Source of the DNA: Alphaproteobacteria bacterium
Lineage (GTDB): Bacteria > Pseudomonadota > Alphaproteobacteria > Rhizobiales > JAKIUO01
Direction of reading: 5' to 3'
NCBI GenBank assembly: GCA_024280475.1
Contig: JAJRQA010000135.1
Span: 1 to 51,689 of the forward strand
DNA: 51,689 nt
Under the pieces are notes generated by a model that made no database searches, was not told the origin of the DNA, and saw only the letters and a program-made list of their open reading frames with translations. Below, piece by piece: positions 25,331 through 34,285 of this stretch. Made by a program: the position numbers and the translations under genes. Numbering within the stretch: position 1 is the first letter of the stretch; every line of letters starts with the position of its first letter.

Positions 25331-26299
25331 TCAAGCTGTTTGCTGCATCATCCTGACCCCGGCAGCGATGGTTGTTGACGGCGTCCAGCCCAGTATTTCC
25401 CGTAACCTTGCAACATTTGCGATATGCGAGCGAACTTCATGGCGACGCATCGGTAAGACGCCAAACCGGAGCAAATGTTCCGCTTCAAGCGCTTTGGCTG
25501 CCTGACTGGCAAAATCGCGCACGGAAACGCCGTTTCCGCTGCCAATATTGACAATATCGTGGGATAAAAAATCTGCTTTCAGGGTTAATTCCACGAGGGC
25601 TGTCGCCACATCTGGTGCAAACGAGAAGTCACGAACCTGCGTCCCTTCGCTCAACTCGATTGGCCTATCCTCGCCAATACCGGTCATGATGGACGGCAAA
25701 AGACGATGCGCTGGTTCATATGGTCCCCAAACACCAAACAGACGGGCGACAAGCAACTCGACCTTTGCGCCTCTTGCCGCCTCAATGAGAAGCAATGACC
25801 CAGCGGCCTTTGTGACCGCATAATCACCCACAGGGTTAAGCGGCGCGTCTTCGTGGATACACCCCTCTTTTGGGCCATATTCTGAACACGTCCCCAACTG
25901 TACAAAGCGTTTCACCCCATAGCGCTTTGCAAGCTGCAACATATCAAGCGCGCCATGAACATTCACAGCCAACGCCGTGGCCGCACATTGATCTTTTGGA
26001 GAGATGCCGTAGCCTGCACAATTGATGATGTGGGTTGGTTTCACTGCCTCCAGGGTCGCGGCCATTGCTTCGCGGTCGCATACATCAAACAATATTCTGG
26101 TCACCCCAGTGGCAATATCTGCCGCCGCCCCTTCTGGTGAGGGCGGTATGTGATCACCACGACGCGTACCAGTGAAAACCAGCACATCTCCTTGCGCGCT
26201 CAGATGGTCAATAATATTGCGTCCGACAAATCCATCGCCACCGGTTACCAATATGCGTTCTGGCGCTGCCCCCAAAGGAGTTCCAGGCAATTCAGCCAT
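25331..26299 (-). CDS. NAD-dependent epimerase/dehydratase, probable CDP-sugar reductase or epimerase
   Basis: A 322-aa extended SDR with RILVTGGDGFVGRNI at the N-terminus, the QLGTCSEYGPKEG loop, and the catalytic YAVTK (Tyr-x-x-x-Lys). It overlaps the CDP-glucose 4,6-dehydratase gene by 8 nt and so belongs to a three-gene unit (rfbF, rfbG, this gene). Its likely substrate is therefore CDP-4-keto-6-deoxyglucose, which it could reduce at C4 or epimerise. No rfbH-type 3-dehydratase was found, so a 3,6-dideoxyhexose such as abequose or paratose is not expected from this unit alone. Assignment of the exact reaction is inference from context. Confidence 0.75.
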   Translation of the reverse strand: MAELPGTPLGAAPERILVTGGDGFVGRNIIDHLSAQGDVLVFTGTRRGDHIPPSPEGAAADIATGVTRILFDVCDREAMAATLEAVKPTHIINCAGYGISPKDQCAATALAVNVHGALDMLQLAKRYGVKRFVQLGTCSEYGPKEGCIHEDAPLNPVGDYAVTKAAGSLLLIEAARGAKVELLVARLFGVWGPYEPAHRLLPSIMTGIGEDRPIELSEGTQVRDFSFAPDVATALVELTLKADFLSHDIVNIGSGNGVSVRDFASQAAKALEAEHLLRFGVLPMRRHEVRSHIANVARLREILGWTPSTTIAAGVRMMQQTA

Positions 26300-27413
26300 T
26301 TACACGTCCCTGAAGATCGAGGGACGTTGTTGTCCCGGCACTAAATTCAGCAATCTGCTGGCTTGAAAAATCCGCCATAGTCTCTTGATTACCTTGATAA
26401 AAATGTCGATACCAACTGACACTCTGTTCAATGGCGCTGGTCAGACCCCATTGCGGGCTCCAGTCAAGACGGGTCCTCGCCTTGGTGCTGTCGAGCTTGA
26501 GAAAATGTGCTTCATGAAGTTGAGATACCTGCCCGGAAATATCCAGCTGAGCACCGTCTCCCCAGGATTTCTGGGCAATTTGCGCGATAGTGGCGACAGA
26601 TTGCTCGCTTTGCCGGTCAGGCCCAAAATTCCATGCCTCAGCATAATCAGCCCCTTCAGCACTGTAAAGTCGCTCGGCCAAAAGAAGGTAGCCCGCCAAA
26701 GCGTCAAGCACATGCTGCCAGGGACGAATAGCGTGCGGGTTGCGGATAACCACTTGCTCATTATTGGCAAAGGCCGTCATCATATCAGGTACCAGACGAT
26801 CAAGGCCCCAGTCACCGCCGCCAATCACATTGCCGGCACGCACCGATGCAAGTCTTGGCGCTCCTTGTTCAGAGAAATAGGACAAACGGTAGCTATTGGC
26901 CAGAATTTCAGCACAGGCCTTGCTGGCTGAATAGGGATCATATCCGCCCAGCGGCTCGCCCTCCCGGTAGCCCCACAGCCATTCTTTGTTCTCATAACAT
27001 TTGTCGGATGTAATATTAACAACGGCTTCGACGCTGGCGCAGGCGCGCACGGCTTCGAGCACATTAAGCGTCCCCATCACATTCGATGAAAAAGTCTCTT
27101 GCGGATTGTCATAACTGTAAAGAACCAAAGGCTGGGCCGCCAGATGGAAAACAATCTCGGGCTTAAACTTCCCCAACTCGCTGGCCATTTTTTCGGTGTC
27201 GCGAATATCGGCTTCAACGTGGGTTATGTTGTCCCCTACTTTAACCGCTGTAAAAAAGCTTGGCTCCGTTGGCGGCGCCAGAGCATAGCCAAGAACATCG
27301 GCTCCCATGGTTTTCAGCCAGTGGGCCAGCCAACCACCCTTAAAGCCGGTATGGCCGGTTACCATTACCCGTCGACCGCGCCAGAAGTCAGGTTTTATAT
27401 TCGTTTGCGCCAC
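26292..27413 (-). CDS. rfbG: CDP-glucose 4,6-dehydratase
   Basis: An extended SDR converting CDP-D-glucose to CDP-4-keto-6-deoxy-D-glucose; 373 aa from the GTG at 27413. That GTG overlaps the rfbF stop (TAGTG), which fixes the start better than an upstream in-frame ATG lying inside rfbF. The protein follows RfbG closely: FWRGRRVMVTGHTGFKGGWL, EIVFHLAAQPLVLYSY, VVNITSDKCYENKEWLWGYRE, GGYDPYSASK (catalytic Tyr/Lys), VRAGNVIGGGDW and RNPHAIRPWQHVLDALAGYLLLAE. It pairs with rfbF upstream and the SDR downstream. Confidence 0.95.
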   Translation of the reverse strand: MAQTNIKPDFWRGRRVMVTGHTGFKGGWLAHWLKTMGADVLGYALAPPTEPSFFTAVKVGDNITHVEADIRDTEKMASELGKFKPEIVFHLAAQPLVLYSYDNPQETFSSNVMGTLNVLEAVRACASVEAVVNITSDKCYENKEWLWGYREGEPLGGYDPYSASKACAEILANSYRLSYFSEQGAPRLASVRAGNVIGGGDWGLDRLVPDMMTAFANNEQVVIRNPHAIRPWQHVLDALAGYLLLAERLYSAEGADYAEAWNFGPDRQSEQSVATIAQIAQKSWGDGAQLDISGQVSQLHEAHFLKLDSTKARTRLDWSPQWGLTSAIEQSVSWYRHFYQGNQETMADFSSQQIAEFSAGTTTSLDLQGRVNG

Positions 27414-28186
27414 TACGCCCAGTTCTTCCAAGGAGCTTCTCCTGATTCCCATAGTTTGACGAGATATTCCTTGTCGCGCAACGTATCCATAGGATGCCAA
27501 AACCCTTCGTGCGTAAAGGCTGACAGCTGCCCATCACTGGCCAGCCGCTCCATCGGCTGGCGCTCCCAGGTGGTTGCATCTTCATCAATATATTCGCCTA
27601 CTTCTGGTGACAATACGAAGAAACCGCCATTGATCCGCCCCTCATCACCATGAGGTTTTTCATAAAAGGCCGAAACAACACCGTCTTTGACTTCCAGCGA
27701 ACCAAATCGCCCCGGCATACGCACTGCGGTGACGGTGGCCTTGCGCCCGGACTGGACATGATGTTTCAGCAAACCTTTGATATCAACATTTCCCACCCCA
27801 TCTCCATAGGTCATGCAAAAAGGTTCATCGCCAACATATGGTAAAATGCGCTTGATGCGCCCTCCGGTCATGGAGCTCTGGCCGGTATCGATGAGTGATA
27901 TCTTCCAGTTTTCTTCCGGCTTGGAGAGGATTTCTACTGAATTTTCACCAACATCAATCACCACATCTGAATTATGGAGAAAATAGTTGGCAAAATATTC
28001 TTTGATGACATAGCCCTTATAACCAAGGCATATAATAAATTCGGTAATACCGTGGCTGGCATATATTTTCATGATATGCCACAAGATTGGCCGCCCACCG
28101 ATTTCCACCATGGGCTTGGGCTTCAAAACGGTTTCCTCACTAAGGCGCGAACCCAGACCACCTGCAAGAATTACGGCTTTTGTCAC
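27413..28186 (-). CDS. rfbF: Glucose-1-phosphate cytidylyltransferase
   Basis: A 257-aa nucleotidyltransferase making CDP-glucose from CTP and glucose-1-phosphate. The start is the GTG at 28186 with GGAG about 7 nt upstream, giving VTKAVILAGGLGSRLSEET; the longer frame from 28207 lacks a ribosome site. Diagnostic stretches are LKPKPMVEIGGRPILWHIMK, CLGYKGYVIKEYF, FCMTYGDGVGNVDI, and INGGFFVLSPEV with FWHPMDTLRDKEYL near the end. It is the first gene of the CDP-sugar unit. Upstream lies a methyltransferase gene on the same strand. Confidence 0.96.
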   Translation of the reverse strand: MTKAVILAGGLGSRLSEETVLKPKPMVEIGGRPILWHIMKIYASHGITEFIICLGYKGYVIKEYFANYFLHNSDVVIDVGENSVEILSKPEENWKISLIDTGQSSMTGGRIKRILPYVGDEPFCMTYGDGVGNVDIKGLLKHHVQSGRKATVTAVRMPGRFGSLEVKDGVVSAFYEKPHGDEGRINGGFFVLSPEVGEYIDEDATTWERQPMERLASDGQLSAFTHEGFWHPMDTLRDKEYLVKLWESGEAPWKNWA

Positions 28187-28231
28187 AAATATTCTCCAAT
28201 GCAACATGTTTGGCTATGAGTATTATTTTTG

Positions 28232-28999
28232 TCAGCGATCATATTTATCAGGATTGTAAAAACCCTTATACAGATGCTCGCCGTAGAATTCATCTTTGAG
28301 TTTATCTTGATTAATACCTCGAAAACTGAAGCAATCGAAAGCCGGGTTGGCGTCGGTTTTTGACATTTGAACGGGGAACCCATAGCTCTCCATTGTTTCG
28401 CGAAACTGGGTGAGCGCAAAACGCATCATGCGCGAGTGATTCTTGGCGCGGCACAAATAGCATTTATTAGAACCCAGCAGAAAAACCCGCAAACTGGTTC
28501 TTTGTTTTGCCAGATACCAGTTGAGGGCTGCTGGAACCTGCGGATAATGAGGGTTGAAATAGTCATCGATAACAAACACCCCTTCGGGTGACAGGATTTT
28601 TTCTGTGACTTTCAAATCTTTGTAGACATTATCGAAAGTGTGACTGCCATCTGAGTGGACAAAACGAAACACTGACTTTTTATATCCTTTGAAGGCCTTT
28701 TTTATAAATAGTGCAGAATCTATCTGGTGAAAATGAAAATCTGGTTTGATTTTTGCCATTTTCTCCTTTTCCAGGTAAGCCGCCACATCGACAAGATGAA
28801 GCTCCTCATCTTTTCTGGCAAATCTTGCTAAAATGGCTGCCGAACGCCCCTTGTAAACACCAAATTCGGTTAGCGGTCCCTCGATATTGTTATTATTTTG
28901 ATATTCAAGCACAGCCGTCATCACAGCGGCATCAAGTGACCCGAGCATACCTTCAAAATTCTCGTAATCTTTTTGAACCGTTTCCCACACCCCCGGCAT
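28232..28999 (-). CDS. Class I SAM-dependent methyltransferase (TylF/MT24-like)
   Basis: A 255-aa protein with TEFGVYKGRSAAILARFA (SAM-binding loop), ELHLVDVAAYLE, and FVHSDGSHTFDNVYKDL followed by PEGVFVIDDYFNPHYP. The paired acidic positions in HSDGSH and DDYF are like those that hold magnesium in TylF/MycF-type sugar O-methyltransferases. GGAG lies 8 nt before the ATG. It is the upstream neighbour of the CDP-sugar unit and may methylate a hydroxyl of that or another sugar. Divergent from the glycosyltransferase at 29197. Confidence 0.75.
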   Translation of the reverse strand: MPGVWETVQKDYENFEGMLGSLDAAVMTAVLEYQNNNNIEGPLTEFGVYKGRSAAILARFARKDEELHLVDVAAYLEKEKMAKIKPDFHFHQIDSALFIKKAFKGYKKSVFRFVHSDGSHTFDNVYKDLKVTEKILSPEGVFVIDDYFNPHYPQVPAALNWYLAKQRTSLRVFLLGSNKCYLCRAKNHSRMMRFALTQFRETMESYGFPVQMSKTDANPAFDCFSFRGINQDKLKDEFYGEHLYKGFYNPDKYDR

Positions 29000-29196
29000 A
29001 CAACCACTCCTTTTTTATTTCTAACAACCCGTCACTTGACGACCATTTTTGCAATCCTGGCAGGCTGTTGCGCACCACTCAGACATAGGATAGTGTCCAA
29101 TCTCAAGACACTGGCAATGCGTCCGGAGACTGCACTTGATACAGACTTTCCTGACCACTGCGAGACATGTCTGTCTATGCGAAGCGGATGTACCTG

Positions 29197-30102
29197 ATGA
29201 AAATATCGATTGTCACCCCGAGCTACAACACGAAAGCTTTTATCGGTAAAACCATTGAAAATGTGATAGCGCAGGATGACGATAATGTCGAGCATATCAT
29301 TGCAGATGGCGGATCAACGGATGGAACCGCTGATATCTTGGCGAACTATCCAGATTTGCGTGTGGACCAACGCCAGGACAAAGGGATTTATGACGGGATG
29401 AATCGCGGCCTGTCGATGGCAACGGGCGATATCGTAGGCATTCTCAACGCCGACGATTTACTGGCTCCCAATACCCTATCACATGTAAGGGCCCATTTTT
29501 CAGCGAATCCCGACACCGACATCTTGACCGGCGCGGTCGGCTATATGCATGCTGAAGGCCAAATGGACGATACCATGGACATTGCCCAACGAACGCCACA
29601 AGGCCAACCGTCTTATGCCAGCCTGCTTTTTGGTATCCCGGTCATAAATGCTCGTTTTTTTCGCCCGCGAGTCCTAGAGAAAATAGGCCTGTTCGACTTG
29701 CAATTTCCGCTGGCAGCTGATCGCTTCTGGCTCATCAAGGCCGTGCAAGCCGGACTGGTTTTCAATCATACCCGCGAAATACTCTATCTTTACCGCCAGC
29801 ATGACGGCTCCAGCACTTTGGCGGGAGACAAGGCGACCCGCATCAAGATATGGCAAGAACATTATAAAGCTGCCGACAACATATTGACCAATAAGCAGAT
29901 TTTACCAAAACGCTTGCGCTCCGCATTGCTGAAGTGGCGAGCGTTGGAAGGGGGCAAACTGCTGGTTGCCAATGATCAACAGGCGAAGATCAATTTAATA
30001 TTGGATTTATGGAAGATCGATCACTATTTCCCCGTCAATTTCATGACAGGATTAAAAGTATGGTTGCAACACCGCAATCGCCATTCTGATTTTGCAAAGT
30101 AA
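29197..30102 (+). CDS. Glycosyltransferase family 2 (WcaA/colanic-type)
   Basis: A GT-A glycosyltransferase of 301 aa from the ATG at 29197, giving MKISIVTPSYNTKAFIGKTI; upstream in-frame ATGs at 29167 and 29188 are possible but add residues before the first strand. It shows HIIADGGSTDGTADIL, the KGIYDGMNRGLSMATGDIVG segment and ILNADDLLAP, a pattern frequent in polysaccharide-cluster GT2 enzymes that begin TPSYN. It lies 93 nt upstream of the exporter genes and could be cotranscribed with them. Confidence 0.9.
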   Translation: MKISIVTPSYNTKAFIGKTIENVIAQDDDNVEHIIADGGSTDGTADILANYPDLRVDQRQDKGIYDGMNRGLSMATGDIVGILNADDLLAPNTLSHVRAHFSANPDTDILTGAVGYMHAEGQMDDTMDIAQRTPQGQPSYASLLFGIPVINARFFRPRVLEKIGLFDLQFPLAADRFWLIKAVQAGLVFNHTREILYLYRQHDGSSTLAGDKATRIKIWQEHYKAADNILTNKQILPKRLRSALLKWRALEGGKLLVANDQQAKINLILDLWKIDHYFPVNFMTGLKVWLQHRNRHSDFAK

Positions 30103-30195
30103 ACCCAACCAATGACATTTACAAAACCGATCAACATTGCTAGCCAATTAGCGCGCCATGAATTAATTGACGTCAAAACACCGGAATGACCCTAT

Positions 30196-31068
30196 ATGAG
30201 CAACGATATTGCCCAAGACGAAGAACCCGTGCAAAACCGCCAACGAAAAATGCATACCGTTATCACGGCGGGGGAATATGGCAGGTTCGGGGATTTTGAT
30301 GAAATCTGGCGCTACCGCCACTTACTGTTCACGCTGGTAAATCGTAATGTTCGGGTCCGGTATAAAAATACCGCGCTTGGCATGGGTTGGATTGTCTTGC
30401 AGCCGGGCCTGCAAATGTTGGTCTATACACTGGTTTTTGGCATCTGGGCACGGTTGCCGACTGGCAATATCCCCTATTCAGTATTTGTGCTGTCCGGGCT
30501 GGTACAGGTCTTTTTCATCAACGGCATTATTCTTGGGTCAGCAGGAGCCGTGCGCGGCAATCAAGGCGTATCCAAAAAGGTCTACTTCCCCAAATCCATT
30601 CTACCCTTTGTGGTTATCTTGTCGTCGCTGGTGGATTATGGCGTCCAATTCCTGCTATTGCTTGTCATCATGGCATTAAGCGGCGTTTTTCCGTCCCCCA
30701 ATATCATTTGGTTCCCGTTTATTTTCGCATCCCTGATCATGATGCTGCTGGGATTATCGCTATGGTTTACCGCACTTGGCGTGCGCTTTCGCGATGTGAC
30801 CCTTGCTCTGCCCGCCATTTCAATGCTGATCACCTTTTTGTCGCCCGTCATCTATCCAATAACCATGGTGCCTGAGAAGTATCTAACCCTCTACGCCTGG
30901 CTCAATCCGTTTGTTGGATATGTGACCGCATTAAAATGGTCTATAATTGGCGTCGAACCATTTCACCCGTGGATGCTGGGGGTTTCAACCAGCATTGCAT
31001 TTGTCTTGTTGGTCACGGGCTTTTGGTTCTTTGTGCGCACCGAGCGCGATTTTAATGACTATCTGTAA
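30196..31068 (+). CDS. wzm: Polysaccharide ABC exporter, permease (Wzm type)
   Basis: A 290-aa ABC-2-type permease. After a soluble 60-residue N-terminus comes the family mark RYRHLLFTLVNRNVRVRY, then KNTALGMGWIVLQP, and about six hydrophobic segments (for example MLVYTLVFGIWARL, ILPFVVILSSLVDYG, LIMMLLGLSLWFTALGVRF, LLVTGFWFFVRTE). This is the membrane half of the Wzm/Wzt system, which exports completed, lipid-linked O-antigen or capsule chains. It is 24 nt upstream of the ATPase gene. It indicates an ABC-dependent rather than Wzx/Wzy-dependent pathway. Confidence 0.94.
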   Translation: MSNDIAQDEEPVQNRQRKMHTVITAGEYGRFGDFDEIWRYRHLLFTLVNRNVRVRYKNTALGMGWIVLQPGLQMLVYTLVFGIWARLPTGNIPYSVFVLSGLVQVFFINGIILGSAGAVRGNQGVSKKVYFPKSILPFVVILSSLVDYGVQFLLLLVIMALSGVFPSPNIIWFPFIFASLIMMLLGLSLWFTALGVRFRDVTLALPAISMLITFLSPVIYPITMVPEKYLTLYAWLNPFVGYVTALKWSIIGVEPFHPWMLGVSTSIAFVLLVTGFWFFVRTERDFNDYL

Positions 31069-31092
31069 CGCAGAATAGAAGCTGGAGCCTGC

Positions 31093-32433
31093 ATGTCGAA
31101 ATTTGCCATTAAAATCGATGGGTTATCAAAACGCTATTTCATACGCACCGCCTCAACATCGGAAAACATGGAGGTGGCCTTTGAAATTTGGTTACGCCGC
31201 CTGATATCACGGGGTCTTCATCTTGTTAGACGCCTCCTAGGGCGGGTCAAGGGCCCCTATCCCATAGCAGCCTCGAATACTCGTGAATTCTGGGCCTTGA
31301 AAGACCTGTCATTGACAGTCGAGCATGGGGAGGTACTGGGCATTCTTGGCCCCAACGGCTCTGGCAAAAGCACCATGTTGAAAATGCTGTCGCAAATCGT
31401 TCCCCCATCTGAGGGGCATATTGAGCTATATGGTCAGGTCGGCTCTTTACTGGAGGTCGGGACCGGCTTTAATCCCGAATTATCGGGCCACGAAAATATC
31501 TATCTGTATGGTGCGATTCTGGGCATGAGCCGTGAAATGATCGCCGAACGTTATGATGAAATTGTCGAGTTTTCGGAACTTCAGGATTTTTTGCACCAAC
31601 CCATCAAACATTATTCGAGTGGCATGCATGCCAAGCTAGGCTTTTCGGTCGCCTCTCATCTGGACTGCGATATTTTGCTAATTGACGAAATCCTCTCGGT
31701 CGGAGATGCCTCGTTTCGCCGTAAAAGCTACCGTAAAATGACGCAGCTGATCACCGAAGGGAAAACCGTTCTGTTTGTCAGCCACAATATGAGCGCCATC
31801 AATAATCTGTGCACCCGTGCCATCGTTCTTGCTGAGGGCAAGGTTGTCTTTGAAGGCGACACCAACGAAGCGATCAGCCATTATCTTGATGCCTTTGGGC
31901 ACCGGGGAGAAGACCCTCGCAGCCATCAGGTGACCTATGAGGAAAACCCTGACAAGGAAATGAATATTTTGTCGATCAAGGTTCTCAATAGCATAGGTGA
32001 GCCAAGTAGCCAGATCAATTACAACGAGACATTTACGGTGGAGATGGAGATCCTTATCCGGGAACCCAGCGAAGCCTATTTCGCCGCCGTCGGGTTGCGG
32101 GATACCGCGGGCAGCATTATTGTATTTTCAACTGATGAAGATCTGGGACCAGCCTTGCTTTCCAAGATGCCGGCTGGTCGCTACCAGCTCAGTGTGCCTT
32201 TTCCAGCCCGTATGTTCCGACCGGATTCCTACCGCCTGATGTGCATGCTGGCCAAAAAACCGGGCGGACAGATCGAACGCCGCGACGAAGCCGTAGAGCT
32301 GACGATTATCGACCACGAAAGCTGGCGCGCCCAGCAAGATCTGTACCGCAAACTGTCCGCCATTGCACCAGAATTCAAGTGGAGCATTCAAAAAACAGGT
32401 GCTAGCACCAAGCAACAGGAAAACACGATATGA
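31093..32433 (+). CDS. wzt: Polysaccharide ABC exporter, ATPase with carbohydrate-binding C-terminus (Wzt type)
   Basis: A 446-aa ATPase. Walker A is GPNGSGKST, the signature region is YSSGMHAKLGFSVA, Walker B is CDILLIDEILSVGD, and FVSHNMSAINNLC holds the switch His. The family's tyrosine/glycine gate residues follow Walker A in LLEVGTGFNPELSG. Beyond about residue 270 a beta-rich extension of about 170 residues resembles the Wzt carbohydrate-binding domain that recognises a chemically capped chain end. A methyltransferase gene overlaps the stop by 4 nt (ATGA), a plausible source of that cap. Confidence 0.95.
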   Translation: MSKFAIKIDGLSKRYFIRTASTSENMEVAFEIWLRRLISRGLHLVRRLLGRVKGPYPIAASNTREFWALKDLSLTVEHGEVLGILGPNGSGKSTMLKMLSQIVPPSEGHIELYGQVGSLLEVGTGFNPELSGHENIYLYGAILGMSREMIAERYDEIVEFSELQDFLHQPIKHYSSGMHAKLGFSVASHLDCDILLIDEILSVGDASFRRKSYRKMTQLITEGKTVLFVSHNMSAINNLCTRAIVLAEGKVVFEGDTNEAISHYLDAFGHRGEDPRSHQVTYEENPDKEMNILSIKVLNSIGEPSSQINYNETFTVEMEILIREPSEAYFAAVGLRDTAGSIIVFSTDEDLGPALLSKMPAGRYQLSVPFPARMFRPDSYRLMCMLAKKPGGQIERRDEAVELTIIDHESWRAQQDLYRKLSAIAPEFKWSIQKTGASTKQQENTI

Positions 32434-33323
32434 CCGTAAAAGTTGACTGGAATATTGACCGGGACCCAGACAATGTAAAAAAAAGAGCCGTTGAGCTGCG
32501 TCGCTATGTTGCCGAACGTATATATACGGCACCGTTTTTAAGCCCCGAACGCGCCCGTGCGTTTTTAAAAACACAAAGAACAGTTTGGCGGAACCGAGCC
32601 ATAGAAAAAGTCGAAATTTTCCTTGGCCATGAATTGCGCGGCCAAATTCTCGAAATTGGTGCCGGCACCGGCTGGTGCACCGCACTGGTTTCCAAAAAGC
32701 CTGACGTAGAACAGGTTTATGCCCTCGATTATGATGAATATTCCGTTGATGAAATTATGCCAATGGTTTTTAAAAACCTGGAGGCCAACAACGAAAAAAT
32801 CACCCGCGCCCTCGGCAGTTTTAATGCCACCGCGCTTGATGATGCATCCATGGATGCGGTGATTGCCATTGGGGCCATTCATCATTCTGAGTCTTTGCAC
32901 GCAACTTTTACAGAGGCTTATCGCGTCCTGAAAAGTGGTGGAGTACTGATGGCATTTGAACCCTGCGAACCCGATTCCTTGACCAATGCAGAGCAAGCGC
33001 AGAAGGACGCAACGGCACTCGATCCGGCAATTGCCGCCAAATTGTACGGTGAAGATATCGGCGTTATCCGCGAATCGGATAATTCGGATCACTCCTATCG
33101 TTTGGTCGACTTTTTGGCCGCGGCTCTCGATACCGGCTTTGACGCCTATCCCTATACATTTGACACCATTAAGGCAGGTCGCACCGATTGGGATAGCTAC
33201 TTCCAATCTCGTACCTGCTATAATGGATTTGAAAAAATCATCATGCCACCCTATTTTGCGGATAATAATCCAAAGGGAGAGCCGGTTTTCGACCCACTGC
33301 TGCTTATTTTGAGAAAACCATAA
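32430..33323 (+). CDS. SAM-dependent methyltransferase, possible chain-capping enzyme
   Basis: A 297-aa class I methyltransferase with GQILEIGAGTGWCTALVSKK (SAM loop), YALDYDEYSV, and DAVIAIGAIHHSESLHATFTE followed by YRVLKSGGVLMAFEP, a clear Methyltransf_11 pattern. Its start overlaps the wzt stop (ATGA), so the two are translationally coupled. In known Wzt-with-binding-domain systems the exporter recognises a non-reducing end modification such as a methyl group, so this gene is a good candidate for making that modification. The substrate remains inference. Confidence 0.85.
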   Translation: MTVKVDWNIDRDPDNVKKRAVELRRYVAERIYTAPFLSPERARAFLKTQRTVWRNRAIEKVEIFLGHELRGQILEIGAGTGWCTALVSKKPDVEQVYALDYDEYSVDEIMPMVFKNLEANNEKITRALGSFNATALDDASMDAVIAIGAIHHSESLHATFTEAYRVLKSGGVLMAFEPCEPDSLTNAEQAQKDATALDPAIAAKLYGEDIGVIRESDNSDHSYRLVDFLAAALDTGFDAYPYTFDTIKAGRTDWDSYFQSRTCYNGFEKIIMPPYFADNNPKGEPVFDPLLLILRKP

Positions 33324-33336
33324 ATATTACATCTAC

Positions 33337-33372
33337 AAGGGGGAGAGATTGATAGAAATACAATCTCCCCTT
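33337..33372. terminator. Terminator-like hairpin between convergent genes
   Basis: AAGGGGGAGAGATTG at 33337-33351 pairs with CAATCTCCCCTT at 33361-33372 with a small bulge and a 9-nt loop, giving about 12 base pairs. It lies 13 bases after the methyltransferase stop and before the stop of the convergent dioxygenase gene at 33450. No long T-run follows. Confidence 0.55.
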
Positions 33373-33449
33373 AGCAAGGAATGCAGCAATAAAATAATTT
33401 AGGAAATTACGTCAACGACCCACATCTATTACATTCTAAACATAAGTCT

Positions 33450-34190
33450 TCATATCGCCTGATGCTGGAGCCCATGAAGCTTTAGATTGGCTATAGTGCG
33501 GGTGTGACCGCGCATGATGCGCCGTTGATGACCTTCTTGCACAAAGCCGACACCATGCGACGCATCGGTATCAAAAATAAATAGCGTACCTGCCGGACCT
33601 TCGACAGGCGTGAGCTGAATATTTTCTTTGACGTTGGGAATGAGAGTGGTATGACCTTCGCGCGCCAGCGCCTTTTCACGTATCTGACAATTTTCTATAT
33701 TCGAACCGGGATCAATCCCCATCGCACCATTTTCTTCTGTGGTATCGGTCAGATAAACAAAGAATTTGAAAGTTGATATTTTGTCAAAATGGGCCAGGAA
33801 AGGAAGCTTTTGAATCGGCTTGGCAACGCCGTGAAAATAATTAACATAGATTTGATGATTAAGGGCAATGTCGGGAGTACCTAGATAATCCATAGCAACC
33901 TCGCTCATCATTTTTTGACCAAAAACCTCAAATGTTACTGGAAAATGCTCGATATCCATCTTGTTGCGAACGACGGGAAGTACGACGCCCCCGTCATTTT
34001 TGATAAGCGCCGTATCATGACGCGCTTCAGCCTCATTGAGAAAACGGTCAAATTCCTCATTGAGCTTTTCCACCGTCTCTGCAGAAAAATAGCCGGGGAA
34101 AAGAGCGATCCCCTGCGCCCTGATCATATCGGCAATTTGTGCTGGATCAGCATCAGGTTTCATGGTCACCTGTTGCAGATTATTCCTCAT
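33450..34190 (-). CDS. Phytanoyl-CoA dioxygenase (PhyH)-family Fe(II)/2-oxoglutarate oxygenase
   Basis: A 246-aa oxygenase with LAHFDKISTFKFFVYLTD (the H-x-D metal pair), DASHGVGFVQEG (distal His) and RRIMRGHT (Arg for 2-oxoglutarate), the PhyH order. LFPGYFSAETVEKLNEEFD is the typical N-terminal helix segment. Starts at ATG 34190 (AGGGA upstream) or ATG 34163 (AGGTGA upstream) are both possible. PhyH-family members hydroxylate small molecules or lipids; within polysaccharide loci some are thought to act on sugars. Function is open. The surrounding genes include the DUF2793 protein on the same strand, 95 nt upstream. Confidence 0.82.
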   Translation of the reverse strand: MRNNLQQVTMKPDADPAQIADMIRAQGIALFPGYFSAETVEKLNEEFDRFLNEAEARHDTALIKNDGGVVLPVVRNKMDIEHFPVTFEVFGQKMMSEVAMDYLGTPDIALNHQIYVNYFHGVAKPIQKLPFLAHFDKISTFKFFVYLTDTTEENGAMGIDPGSNIENCQIREKALAREGHTTLIPNVKENIQLTPVEGPAGTLFIFDTDASHGVGFVQEGHQRRIMRGHTRTIANLKLHGLQHQAI

Positions 34191-34285
34191 GAGAATAGCG
34201 TCCCTTCAGGTTTGATCATTCGCTCAAGCAGCTGCAACGATACAGGTTGAGAACTTCGATGTAAAGTTCAGCATAGCAATAAAAA

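Noticed and set aside
27414..27500. Longer CDP-glucose dehydratase beginning at 27500
   Set aside because: The extension lies inside rfbF and does not resemble RfbG; the GTG overlapping the rfbF stop gives a normal N-terminus.
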